Shown here: one piece after another, positions 8,591 to 14,600 of the stretch | Layout of the letters: each line of letters opens with the position of its first letter | Position numbering within the stretch: the stretch's first letter is position 1 | NCBI GenBank assembly: GCA_964625335.1 | Contig: CAZVBE010000036.1 | Coordinates: forward strand, 1-14,600 | Direction: 5' to 3' | Length of the DNA: 14,600 nt | Source: CAZGUG01 sp964625335 | Lineage (GTDB): Bacteria; Bacillota; Clostridia; Ch29 | The notes under the pieces: model-generated | What the model was told of the DNA's origin: nothing | Seen by the model: the letters and a program-made list of their open reading frames with translations, nothing else | Database searches by the model: none | Position numbers and translations under genes: made by a program

Positions 8591-8758
8591 TTATTTAAAA
8601 CTTCTGTCTTTGAAGGTGGTACAGCAGGTTCCTTCACTTGTTTGTGCACGGCCGTCACCCATGGCGTTTACTTCCACCGCGCTTGCCGTACAGTAATGCT
8701 CCCTCCAGTATTCGCAGTTGTTTACTCCGCATTTTACCTGCATTTTTGGTGCCGTCAT
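8591..8758 (-). CDS. Small cysteine-rich DUF1540 family protein
   Basis: A 55-residue protein with five cysteines (residues 10, 15, 23, 45, 46). The pattern CGVNNCEYW...C...VEVN...T.C.TF matches DUF1540, a small family common in spore-forming Firmicutes with no established biochemical role; a metal-binding fold is plausible. The start at 8758 is set by GGAGGT (8765-8770), 6 nt upstream of the ATG. An earlier in-frame ATG at 8773 lies upstream of that site and is not used. The gene is divergent from the riboswitch-controlled transglutaminase gene, with about 80 nt between its start and the -35 box of that promoter. Confidence 0.85.
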   Translation of the reverse strand: MTAPKMQVKCGVNNCEYWREHYCTASAVEVNAMGDGRAQTSEGTCCTTFKDRSFK

Positions 8759-8840
8759 ATATACACCTCCCAACTTTTTTGCCTCTGATTTTATTATTTG
8801 CAGGCCGGAAAAAAATATTTGAAAATTTTTCTACAAAAAC

Positions 8841-8869
8841 TTGCAATATTTTCTATTGTAATATATAAT
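8841..8869 (+). promoter_or_regulatory. Promoter of the riboswitch-transglutaminase transcript
   Basis: -35 TTGCAA (8841-8846), a 17-nt spacer and a perfect -10 TATAAT (8864-8869). Transcription would start near 8876, about 20 nt before the first aptamer, so both riboswitches lie in one long leader of roughly 335 nt. Strong constitutive transcription with control by attenuation is the likely arrangement. Confidence 0.8.
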
Positions 8870-8892
8870 ATTGTCACAAGTACATACAAACC

Positions 8893-8976
8893 CGATAAGG
8901 GCAAAGCCGTCGAAAGACGGTGACGCAAAACTAAAGGGGCTACAGCGCCACAGGCGCTATGCCAGCCAGTTGCCGG
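8893..8976 (+). ncRNA. c-di-GMP-I (GEMM-I) riboswitch, copy 1
   Basis: The GEMM-I hallmarks are all present. GGGCAA (8899-8904) pairs with TTGCC as P1. P2 is CCGTC/GACGG closed by the GAAA tetraloop (8912-8915) that docks on its receptor. The conserved TGACGCAAAACTAAAGG follows. P3 has an AGCGCC/GGCGCT arm, and the aptamer ends with the typical ATGCCAGCCAGTTGCCG. By hand alignment to the V. cholerae Vc2 aptamer, the ligand-contacting G20 is G8900 and C92 is C8973, which indicates c-di-GMP rather than cGAMP specificity. An expression platform with a terminator follows directly. Confidence 0.95.
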
Positions 8977-8996
8977 AATATATAATTTTGTATATT

Positions 8997-9020
8997 ACCC
9001 GCACTGGTGTGCGGGTTTTT
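8997..9020 (+). terminator. Riboswitch 1 terminator (expression platform)
   Basis: An 8-bp stem, ACCCGCAC (8997-9004) with GTGCGGGT (9009-9016), has a TGGT loop and leads into a T-run. Bases 9001-9008 can alternatively pair with 8965-8973 of the aptamer 3' end, a mutually exclusive antiterminator. Ligand binding should therefore favour termination. Confidence 0.92.
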
Positions 9021-9046
9021 GTGTGTCCACTTTCCTCTAAAAAAAC

Positions 9047-9130
9047 AGATAAAGGCAAAGCCGTCGAAAGACGGTGACGCAAAACTAAAGGGGCTACAGC
9101 GCCACAGGCGCTATGCCAGCCAGTTGCCGG
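9047..9130 (+). ncRNA. c-di-GMP-I (GEMM-I) riboswitch, copy 2
   Basis: Same aptamer as copy 1: P2 with GAAA tetraloop, the GACGCAAAACTAAAGG core, the P3 arm and the closing CCAGCCAGTTGCCG are identical. The specificity G20 is retained (G9054), but the base before it is A9053 instead of G. Both copies are in series on the same transcript, so full-length mRNA needs readthrough at both terminators. Confidence 0.95.
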
Positions 9131-9150
9131 AATATATAATTTTGTATATT

Positions 9151-9174
9151 ACCCGCACTGGTGTGCGGGTTTTT
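9151..9174 (+). terminator. Riboswitch 2 terminator (expression platform)
   Basis: Identical to the first terminator: stem ACCCGCAC (9151-9158) with GTGCGGGT (9163-9170), TGGT loop and T-run. It lies about 40 nt before the transglutaminase start codon. Confidence 0.92.
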
Positions 9175-9192
9175 GTGTGTCCCCTTTCCTTA

Positions 9193-9209
9193 TTTGACTG
9201 GGGGTCAAA
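9193..9209 (+). promoter_or_regulatory. Hairpin presenting the ribosome binding site
   Basis: A 6-bp stem, TTTGAC (9193-9198) with GTCAAA (9204-9209), displays TGGGG in its loop. The G-run 9200-9204 is the only Shine-Dalgarno candidate for the ATG at 9213 (8-nt spacing). The site could therefore be exposed in a loop or modulated by folding. Confidence 0.5.
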
Positions 9210-9212
9210 CAG

Positions 9213-10106
9213 ATGATGAGGGAAAAGAATGTATACAGGGTATTATTAATACTTTTGATATGTACAAGCCTTTTGATGGGCACAGGCTTGACAGTTCAGG
9301 CTGCCTACAGTGTGGGCTTCAAGTCGGCTGCCATTGAAATAACCTCTCCGGATACAAACGGTCAAGCCTTTGACGGTAGCCTGTACGTGGAAGGGAAAAC
9401 CGGTCTTTCCCAAATATGGCTCTGCGTAAGAGGTCCGGAAGGCGAGCTGGAAACCTACCCGGCAGAGGTTACGGATGACGAATTCCGGGTCAGGCTGCAT
9501 CTGCGGTTTGGAAAGGGCACCTATACCGTTTGGGCAGGGGACAATCCCACCAAATTCGACGGCAAGATACGTTTTGAAGTTAAAAATTCCGTAACCGAGG
9601 ATATCAGATATACGGCACCCTCAGCCTATGTGGACAGCAGCCATAAAGATGTACAGGCCCTTGCAAAAAGCCTTGTCAGGCCGACCATGACGGACATGGA
9701 AAAGGTACAGGCCATCCACGACTGGGCTGCTTCAAATATTAAGTATGATTACAACGCATACCTTAACGGCGAAAATATACTGCGAACAGCAAGCGAAACC
9801 ATAAAAGACAAAAAAGGAACCTGCCGGGACTATTCCTTTGTAGTGGCAGCTCTTGCCAGGGCATTAGGAATACCCGCTAGAATTGTATATGGAAATGTTG
9901 CCGATTCGGATAAGGGCTGGAAGTCACAGCTCCATGCCTGGAATGAACTGTATGCCGATGGGCGCTGGGTTAAGGCGGACGCTACCTGGGATGCGGGATA
10001 CATTAAAGAAGAGAGGTTTATAACCTCCCTCTCAGACAAATATTTTGACCCCGATACTACATTATTTGCTAAAACCCACCAGGCAACATCGGTAACGCTT
10101 CATTAA
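9213..10106 (+). CDS. Secreted transglutaminase-like protein under c-di-GMP riboswitch control
   Basis: A 297-residue exported protein. The signal peptide covers about residues 1-30 (hydrophobic LLILLICTSLLMG, cleavage expected after TVQA). A beta-rich, Ig-like region follows at about 35-125, then a transglutaminase-core domain at about 140-290. The papain-like triad is intact: Cys204 in GTCRDYS, His241 in HAWNELY and Asp256 in KADATWD. Such domains can cross-link proteins, hydrolyse peptide or isopeptide bonds, or act on cell-wall peptides; the sequence does not say which. No membrane anchor or sorting signal is present, so it is probably released or wall-associated. It is the only gene between the two riboswitches and a terminator, and it converges on a sortase/LPXTG operon. 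Expression should fall as c-di-GMP rises (inference from the attenuator). Confidence 0.93.
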   Translation: MMREKNVYRVLLILLICTSLLMGTGLTVQAAYSVGFKSAAIEITSPDTNGQAFDGSLYVEGKTGLSQIWLCVRGPEGELETYPAEVTDDEFRVRLHLRFGKGTYTVWAGDNPTKFDGKIRFEVKNSVTEDIRYTAPSAYVDSSHKDVQALAKSLVRPTMTDMEKVQAIHDWAASNIKYDYNAYLNGENILRTASETIKDKKGTCRDYSFVVAALARALGIPARIVYGNVADSDKGWKSQLHAWNELYADGRWVKADATWDAGYIKEERFITSLSDKYFDPDTTLFAKTHQATSVTLH

Positions 10107-10155
10107 AAAACTATGCCAAAAACAGAAAGTCTTATAGACCCCTCCTTATTTAAGG

Positions 10156-10182
10156 GTAGCGGATTCCACCGCTGCTTTTTTT
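10156..10182 (+). terminator. Intrinsic terminator of the transglutaminase gene
   Basis: A 7-bp stem, GTAGCGG with CCGCTGC (one G-T pair), has an ATTCCA loop and is followed by seven T. It lies between the convergent transglutaminase and sortase genes. The minus-strand side has no strong T-run, so it serves mainly the plus strand. Confidence 0.88.
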
Positions 10183-10189
10183 GTGCCCC

Positions 10190-10810
10190 CTACTCCTCCA
10201 TAGCAGCCCTTACAACAAGCCGCTGACTGGCGCTGCCCACCGGATGGCAGGTTGTCAGTGTAAGAACCGGATAGCCGCAGTCATCAATTACGCTCCAGTC
10301 ATTTTTGGCTACGACAAATACCTCCTCAACCCTGTAGGTATAACCCCGTAAGTCATAGCCCACTATAATTTCATCCCCTTCACTGAGCTTATCCAAATGC
10401 CGGAACCATGCTCCGTGCATAGTCCTGTGGCCTGCAATTGCTGTATTGCCTTCACCCGGCAGCACGGATTCCCGGTACCAGCCCGGCCCCTTGGCAAGCT
10501 CTGGCAGGTCTGTACCTTCAAGCACCACCGCCGACAGTTCAAGCTCAGGGATTTCAATGGTCATAAAGGCTCCGTCCGGCATATGCTTAACGGGAATTTC
10601 CCTGACTTCCTCCGTTTCCGGTATGTTCTCCTCCGGCTGCTCCATCACGGGGTTTTGGGCTTCCTCCAGAGAAGTCTTAAGCTTGGCCTGGTGATACTCC
10701 GCATACATTCTGGTAAAAAGGGGATAAAGCATAAGCAATATCCCCATTATAACCAGTATCCAGCTCAGCTTATTTTTATTATGCATTTTTTCACTGCTGC
10801 TCTGAGCCAT
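10190..10810 (-). CDS. Membrane-anchored sortase
   Basis: Transpeptidase that cleaves an LPXTG-type signal and joins the surface protein to the cell wall. One N-terminal membrane segment at about residues 14-33 is followed by an acidic linker and a sortase domain. The catalytic residues are His128 (AGHRT), Cys188 (TLTTCHP) and Arg197 (SASQRLVV). The TLTTCHP motif and the single N-terminal anchor resemble class D/E sortases; I cannot fix the class by eye. At 206 residues it is complete. AAGGAG precedes the ATG by a short A-rich spacer. It begins 30 nt after the stop of the LPFTG protein gene, so the two form an operon in which this is the dedicated enzyme. Confidence 0.95.
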   Translation of the reverse strand: MAQSSSEKMHNKNKLSWILVIMGILLMLYPLFTRMYAEYHQAKLKTSLEEAQNPVMEQPEENIPETEEVREIPVKHMPDGAFMTIEIPELELSAVVLEGTDLPELAKGPGWYRESVLPGEGNTAIAGHRTMHGAWFRHLDKLSEGDEIIVGYDLRGYTYRVEEVFVVAKNDWSVIDDCGYPVLTLTTCHPVGSASQRLVVRAAMEE

Positions 10811-10840
10811 TTTTTTGTCTCCTTCTTGTATAGGCTGCGT

Positions 10841-13800
10841 TTAGCGTCGCTTTCTTACGTACAGTCCCAGTCCCGCCAGGGCGGCTCCCATGAATACGAA
10901 CACTGCGGGATTTCCACCGGTAAAGGGCAGGTCGCCCAGCTGCGGAGCCACTACCATAGGCTCTTCATCCACTACAACCGGTTCTTCTGTCGGAGCTGTG
11001 AATACTATAGGCTCTTCAGGAACTTCGACACTGCTGGTAGTAATTCTACGTCTTGGTGTACCACCACCGCCGCCGTTGTCATCGTCGTCGTCGTCATCGT
11101 CATCATCATCATCATCATTATTTTTAGTGTTAACCACATATACTGTGGTTATATCTTCGCAGTCTATATATATATCCGGGCATTCATCAAATTCTTCGAA
11201 ATCTCTGTCTAAATATTTAACCTCATAATCGTCCATGTCTATTTCTTCCAGTGTGTAATAATAGCCTTCACACTCCAGATCTTCGAATAGAATTTCTCCG
11301 TTTTCATCTGTTGTACCTGTCCTCGGCCAATCATCGTCTGTGTCTAGGGCTAAAACGCGTGTTTGAGGTTCCCATAGATGACGATAGAGTTTAAATTCTA
11401 CGCCTACATGAGGCTCTCCGCCCCTCTCGTCAAGGGTCTTCACTACCCTTATGCCGGCTTCAGGTTCATCTTCTTCTTTAGTATTATGCACTTCTACTGT
11501 TTCTGTCTCACCAGCTTTTACCTCTATTTGTTCATCCGGATCAAGATCGGTTTCATATCCGTCAGGCACAATTTCTGCCAGTGTATAAAGACCTGGTTCC
11601 AGATTGTCAAACAGAATTTCTCCGTCTTCATCAGTAACTCCTGTTTTCGGCCAGCTGTCTTCTCCAGCTATGAGAAGACGTGGGGCTGGTCCCTGTTCGT
11701 ATTTATCCAGAATAAAGGTAATTCCGTTGGGATCTGAATCATCAGACATAGTCTTGATTACCTTTATGCTGCCTGTTTGTATTATCTTTACCTCTGCTTC
11801 ATCTTGAGCAGTTATTTTCTTGAGGACTATACCTTTGAACCATTTTCCGGTTACCGTTGCAGTATTCACCAAGAATCCGGATTCATCAAGACCCTCTTGT
11901 CCGGTCACTACGTACTCTTTGGTAAATTCTGTTGACTGGCCCGACTTAAGAAGCCGCGGTAATATTGGTTTAAAGATATTTCCAAGCTTATTATCATATA
12001 CCTTTTCTATATATATATTAGCTTCGCCTGTGTTGATAACCTCATAGGTATAGGTGATTGTGTCCCCGGTTTTGGCTTCTCCGGGATCTGCTGTTTTATT
12101 GATCTCTATTCCGGCTTCCAGTAATTCTAATAGTACCACAACAAGAACAATGTCGGTATCCTGAACGGTTATATCTTCGTAATCACCTGTTGCCTTTGCC
12201 ACATTGGTAAGGGTACCTGCCTTTTGAGGGGTGTAGGTATATGTACCTGTGGCTGTTTCACCCGGCTCAAGGGTACCATCTTCCCCAGGGAATTCCAGGT
12301 TTATTACCGGCTGAACATCAATCTCGCTTATCAGGTAATAAATTTTATCAGTAATCTGTACATTGGTTAGTGGAACGTCTCCGGTATTTTTCACCTTATA
12401 TGTATAGGTGATTTCGGATCCTGCCCTTACAACCTTTTTGTCTACGGTTTTGGTAATTTTAATATTAGGATTGGCAGGCTCTACCGGAGGCTCTTCTTCA
12501 CAGGCAGAGAATTTAAAATTACTGAGTGCAGGAGAGCCTGTTATATCTCCTCCTGTCTTGGCAGTAACCTCAAACGTCCATTTTTGATTGGAGAAACCAA
12601 TAAGTTTAATGTCGTATTCTGAAATATGTGTTTTCCCGCTCTGTCCGGGGCTGTGTACCGCTCTAAAAGTAACGGTTTCACCAACACTTTCTATTGTCAA
12701 TACTTCACTTTCAACGGTTGATGCCTTTGCTATTATATCTATCGGTACCCCGGACCAGTCAGCAATACCCGATTCATCATAGTCATCAAGGCCGCTTCCA
12801 TCAAACACAAAAATTCTTTTGTTTATACCGTCTTCTTTGTATTCAAATTCGGGGTCAAAACCCTCAAACTTCGCCCAATAGCGAATATGATCTTTATGCT
12901 CAATATCAAGATCATATGTATGTTCGGGCTCCGGTTCTGTTACTTCCACTTCTACTACATCGCTTGTTTCTTCTATATAATCTGATGCGGTATAATATGC
13001 TTTAACTGTTGCTTTATTACTGAATGTACCAATATCACCTTCATCGGTTGTATAGGTTAGGGTTCCTGATTTGCTTGCACCTTTCGCCAGGCTTGCAACG
13101 CTGTCAGGATCGTCCCCGTTATCTAATATCACCGTTATATCGGTAAGATCTATATCGCCTGTATTTTCTATACTGTAATTATACGTTATAGTTTCTCCTG
13201 CCTCTACTGTAGTGTCATCCGTACTCAGGGTTATTTCTATGTCTGGTTCCGGCTGTGTTATTGTTATAGATACTTGGGCATCATCTGAAACTTTAGCTCC
13301 ATTAAGATTTGAATTTCTGTATCCCTCTGCCTCAACTGAGAATTCAAGAGTGTCCCCATCTGTATCTTTTATTGTGTATGTCCGTGTATAGTCTAGTTTG
13401 ATGCCTTTAGAAAGGGTACCTATTGTAACCCTATTACCAAAGCTATCTTCTAAAACAACTCCATATATATCATTATCATTACCACTTATGTTTTCAACCT
13501 CATATTTTACAGTGATTACTTCATCTACTCGGGCCTCATTCGGATAATCGGTAATTCTAACCTCCATATTATATCCGCCTGATAATAGAACAAACTCATC
13601 TTCCAATTCCAGATCATTGCCCATTATACCAGCGCCAAATACCATTAATCCGCCTTCGTCGCCTTCTTCATCGTCGCCTTCTTCATCATCGCCTTCTTCA
13701 TCGTCGCCTTCTTCATCGTCGCCTTCTGCATCNNNNNNNNNNNNNNNNNNNNNNNNNNNNNNNNNNNNNNNNNNNNNNNNNNNNNNNNNNNNNNNNNNNN

Positions 13801-14192
13801 NNNNNNNNNNNNNNNNNNNNNNNNNNNNNNNNGTCGCCTTCTTCATCGTCGCCTTCTTCATCATCGCCTTCTTCGTCGTCGCCTTCTGCATCGTCGCCTT
13901 CTTCATCGTCGCCTTCTTCATCATCGCCTTCTTCGTCGTCGCCTTCTTCGTCATCGCCCTCGATACCGTCGCCTTCTGCATCGTCACCTTCTGTACCGTC
14001 ACCTTCGGTGCCGTCGCCCCCATCGCCGTCATCGCCGCCATCGGAACCATCAAACTGTTCCTGCTGCTGGCCCGTCAGGTCAAGCCCGTCATCATCACCG
14101 GTCTGTGCCAGAGCTATACTGGAAGATACTAAAAGCATAACAATAGCCAGTACAGCAATAATCTTTCTTGTTCCAGCTTTTCTTATAGCCAA
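10841..14192 (-). CDS. Large acidic LPFTG-anchored multi-domain surface protein (interrupted by an assembly gap)
   Basis: A wall-anchored surface protein of at least 1084 codons excluding the gap. Order: signal peptide (residues 1-29, ending ALA), GDDEE-type acidic repeats, then DUF11/CARDB-like beta domains starting near MEVRITDYPN, PDIEITLSTD, PNIKITKTVD and AGIEINKTAD. An unrecognised domain (about 12500-12925) sits between the second and third. Two SpaA/Cna-B-like domains follow, with K, E and N candidates for intramolecular isopeptide bonds (KVIKT, LAEI, HNTK), then 13 consecutive Asp, LPFTG (10916-10930), a membrane helix and RKRR. The start is a TTG at 14192: AAGGAG (14201-14206) lies 8 nt upstream and the promoter lies beyond. 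The two halves are in one frame only if the true gap is a multiple of three; the 100 N break it artificially. Confidence 0.9.
11078..11116 (-). repeat. Poly-aspartate codon tract
   Basis: Thirteen consecutive Asp codons (mixed GAT and GAC), followed by Asn and five Gly, lie between the last Cna-B-like domain and the wall-spanning stretch before LPFTG. Triplet repeats like this can vary in copy number without changing frame. The local negative charge could bind cations or act as an extended linker. Confidence 0.9.
13658..14012 (-). repeat. 15-bp tandem repeat encoding GDDEE
   Basis: Five units are visible left of the gap (13658-13732) and about twelve right of it (13833-14012), the last few degenerate. 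Each is 15 bp and encodes Asp-Asp-Glu-Glu-Gly with Asp-Ala-Glu-Gly and similar variants. Right of the gap the units follow a higher-order order of four (60 bp) that recurs almost exactly. The array sits directly behind the signal peptide of the surface protein. In-frame unit gain or loss would change stalk length and charge. Confidence 0.95.
13733..13832. other. Assembly gap of 100 N inside the repeat array
   Basis: Exactly 100 N, a usual placeholder for a gap of unknown size. Both flanks end precisely on 15-bp repeat unit boundaries, so the missing piece is expected to be a multiple of 15 bp, possibly zero. Taken literally, 100 is not a multiple of three and splits the surface-protein gene. 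Confidence 0.98.
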
Positions 14193-14241
14193 TTCATTCA
14201 CTCCTTTATTTATAATAAGTAAAATACCCCAAATATTTCTT

Positions 14242-14269
14242 ACTATATTCTTGCCACTTCTTCTGTCAA
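14242..14269 (-). promoter_or_regulatory. Promoter of the surface protein-sortase operon
   Basis: Minus-strand -35 TTGACA (14264-14269, perfect consensus), a 16-nt spacer and -10 TATAGT (14242-14247). Transcription would start near 14235, giving a leader of about 43 nt before the TTG start at 14192. No riboswitch-like structure is visible in that leader. Confidence 0.8.
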
Positions 14270-14339
14270 ACATGTACCTCTGCCGTGAATTACCCGCAAT
14301 CCGTCATATGTATCCGTGCACAGCCGTTATACAAACCCC

Positions 14340-14555
14340 CTACAATACCTTGCTTTTATTATTACCCCCTTCCCCCTCTTCCATATTCAACCCCCAGGAC
14401 CTTAGTCTCGCCATCTCTTTTCTGCTAATAAACATACCTTCCTCAATCAAATGCAGCATCTCCATATAGCTTCTGAAGGGCACTGATTTCCCCTCTTCTA
14501 TCCAGTGTATATACCCTTGCACGCTGAAGTTTTCCGAATATACTACTTTAATCAT
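14340..14555 (-). CDS. Possible small protein of unknown function
   Basis: A 71-residue frame, not recognised. It is protein-like in composition, with an aromatic and amphipathic stretch (VQGYIHWIEEGKSVPFRSY) and a glycine/glutamate-rich C-terminal end. It has no signal peptide or membrane segment. Against it, no Shine-Dalgarno sequence precedes the ATG at 14555 and no promoter is visible before the window ends. It lies upstream of, and in the same direction as, the surface-protein operon, which has its own promoter. Confidence 0.4.
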   Translation of the reverse strand: MIKVVYSENFSVQGYIHWIEEGKSVPFRSYMEMLHLIEEGMFISRKEMARLRSWGLNMEEGEGGNNKSKVL

Positions 14556-14600
14556 GAAGGTAGGGGTGGCACCGGATGTCCGATGGGCACTGTTTTCTTT

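Larger units (their letters stand above)
8894..9190 (+). repeat. Tandem duplication of the whole riboswitch unit (2 copies)
   Basis: 8894-9036 repeats at 9048-9190 with an offset of 154 bp. There are only two mismatches in 143 bp (8899 G versus 9053 A; 9029 A versus 9183 C), and 129 bp are perfectly identical (8900-9028 and 9054-9182). The unit contains aptamer, linker hairpin and terminator but not the promoter. The near identity points to a recent duplication or ongoing gene conversion. Confidence 0.98.

Noticed and set aside
8893..9130. GEMM-Ib (cGAMP-selective) riboswitch.
   Set aside because: Both copies keep a G at the position aligned with Vc2 G20, where cGAMP-selective forms carry A. 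The alignment was done by hand.
8893..9182. Tandem repeat as a CRISPR array or mobile element.
   Set aside because: There are only two long units, each a complete GEMM-I aptamer plus terminator; there are no spacers, transposase or target-site duplications.
9007..9216. Short frames running through the riboswitch leader.
   Set aside because: They are identical translations of the duplicated structured RNA and have no start signals; the sequence is explained by the aptamers and terminators.
10841..14053. A 1070-residue frame starting at 14053 with lysine/methionine-rich repeats (KKATMKKA).
   Set aside because: Its first part reads the 15-bp repeat in the wrong frame. The correct frame starts with the signal peptide at 14192, and the shift is created by the 100-N placeholder.
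13713..14273. N-terminal extension of the surface protein starting at ATG 14273.
   Set aside because: The best promoter (14242-14269) lies inside this extension, so that ATG would not be transcribed, and TTG 14192 has a proper ribosome binding site.
14563..14600. Small hairpin near the right edge (CACCGGA / TCCGATG).
   Set aside because: The stem is short with an unrealistically small loop unless partly opened, and it cannot be judged without the adjoining sequence.

Overview
The window looks like a chromosomal segment of an anaerobic, probably spore-forming member of the Clostridia (Bacillota). The evidence is the gene order tig-clpP-clpX-lonB-lonA-engB, a paired LonB/LonA, a DUF1540 protein, a sortase with an LPXTG substrate, strong AGGAGG-type ribosome binding sites, and a GEMM-I (c-di-GMP-I) riboswitch. 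I cannot name the genus.

Region 1 (about 1-8280, all on the minus strand, so transcribed from right to left) is a protein quality-control cluster: trigger factor, ClpP, ClpX, LonB, LonA and the ribosome-assembly GTPase EngB. A near-consensus promoter lies just upstream of tig, and a strong terminator follows clpX, so lonB-lonA-engB probably form a second unit. The left edge holds an inverted repeat that resembles a REP-type element. Upstream of tig is a tRNA-Gly(GCC) gene with its own promoter and terminator.

Region 2 (about 8540-10190) contains a small DUF1540 gene on the minus strand. Divergent from it on the plus strand is a consensus-type promoter, then two almost identical c-di-GMP-I riboswitches in tandem (154-bp spacing, 129 bp perfectly identical). 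Each has its own terminator, and each can form a mutually exclusive antiterminator. They lead into a secreted transglutaminase-like protein with an intact Cys-His-Asp triad.

Region 3 (about 10190-14270, minus strand) is a two-gene surface operon: a very large, acidic, multi-domain LPFTG-anchored protein followed by a membrane-anchored sortase. The N-terminal part of the large protein is a 15-bp tandem repeat (GDDEE). A 100-N assembly gap interrupts it and breaks the reading frame artificially. A small unrecognised gene may precede the operon at the right edge.

The most interesting reading is that regions 2 and 3 belong together: a secreted cysteine-triad enzyme under doubled c-di-GMP control sits beside a sortase and its anchored substrate. 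This is reminiscent of the c-di-GMP-controlled protease/adhesin pair of C. difficile, but with a transglutaminase fold. That link is inference.
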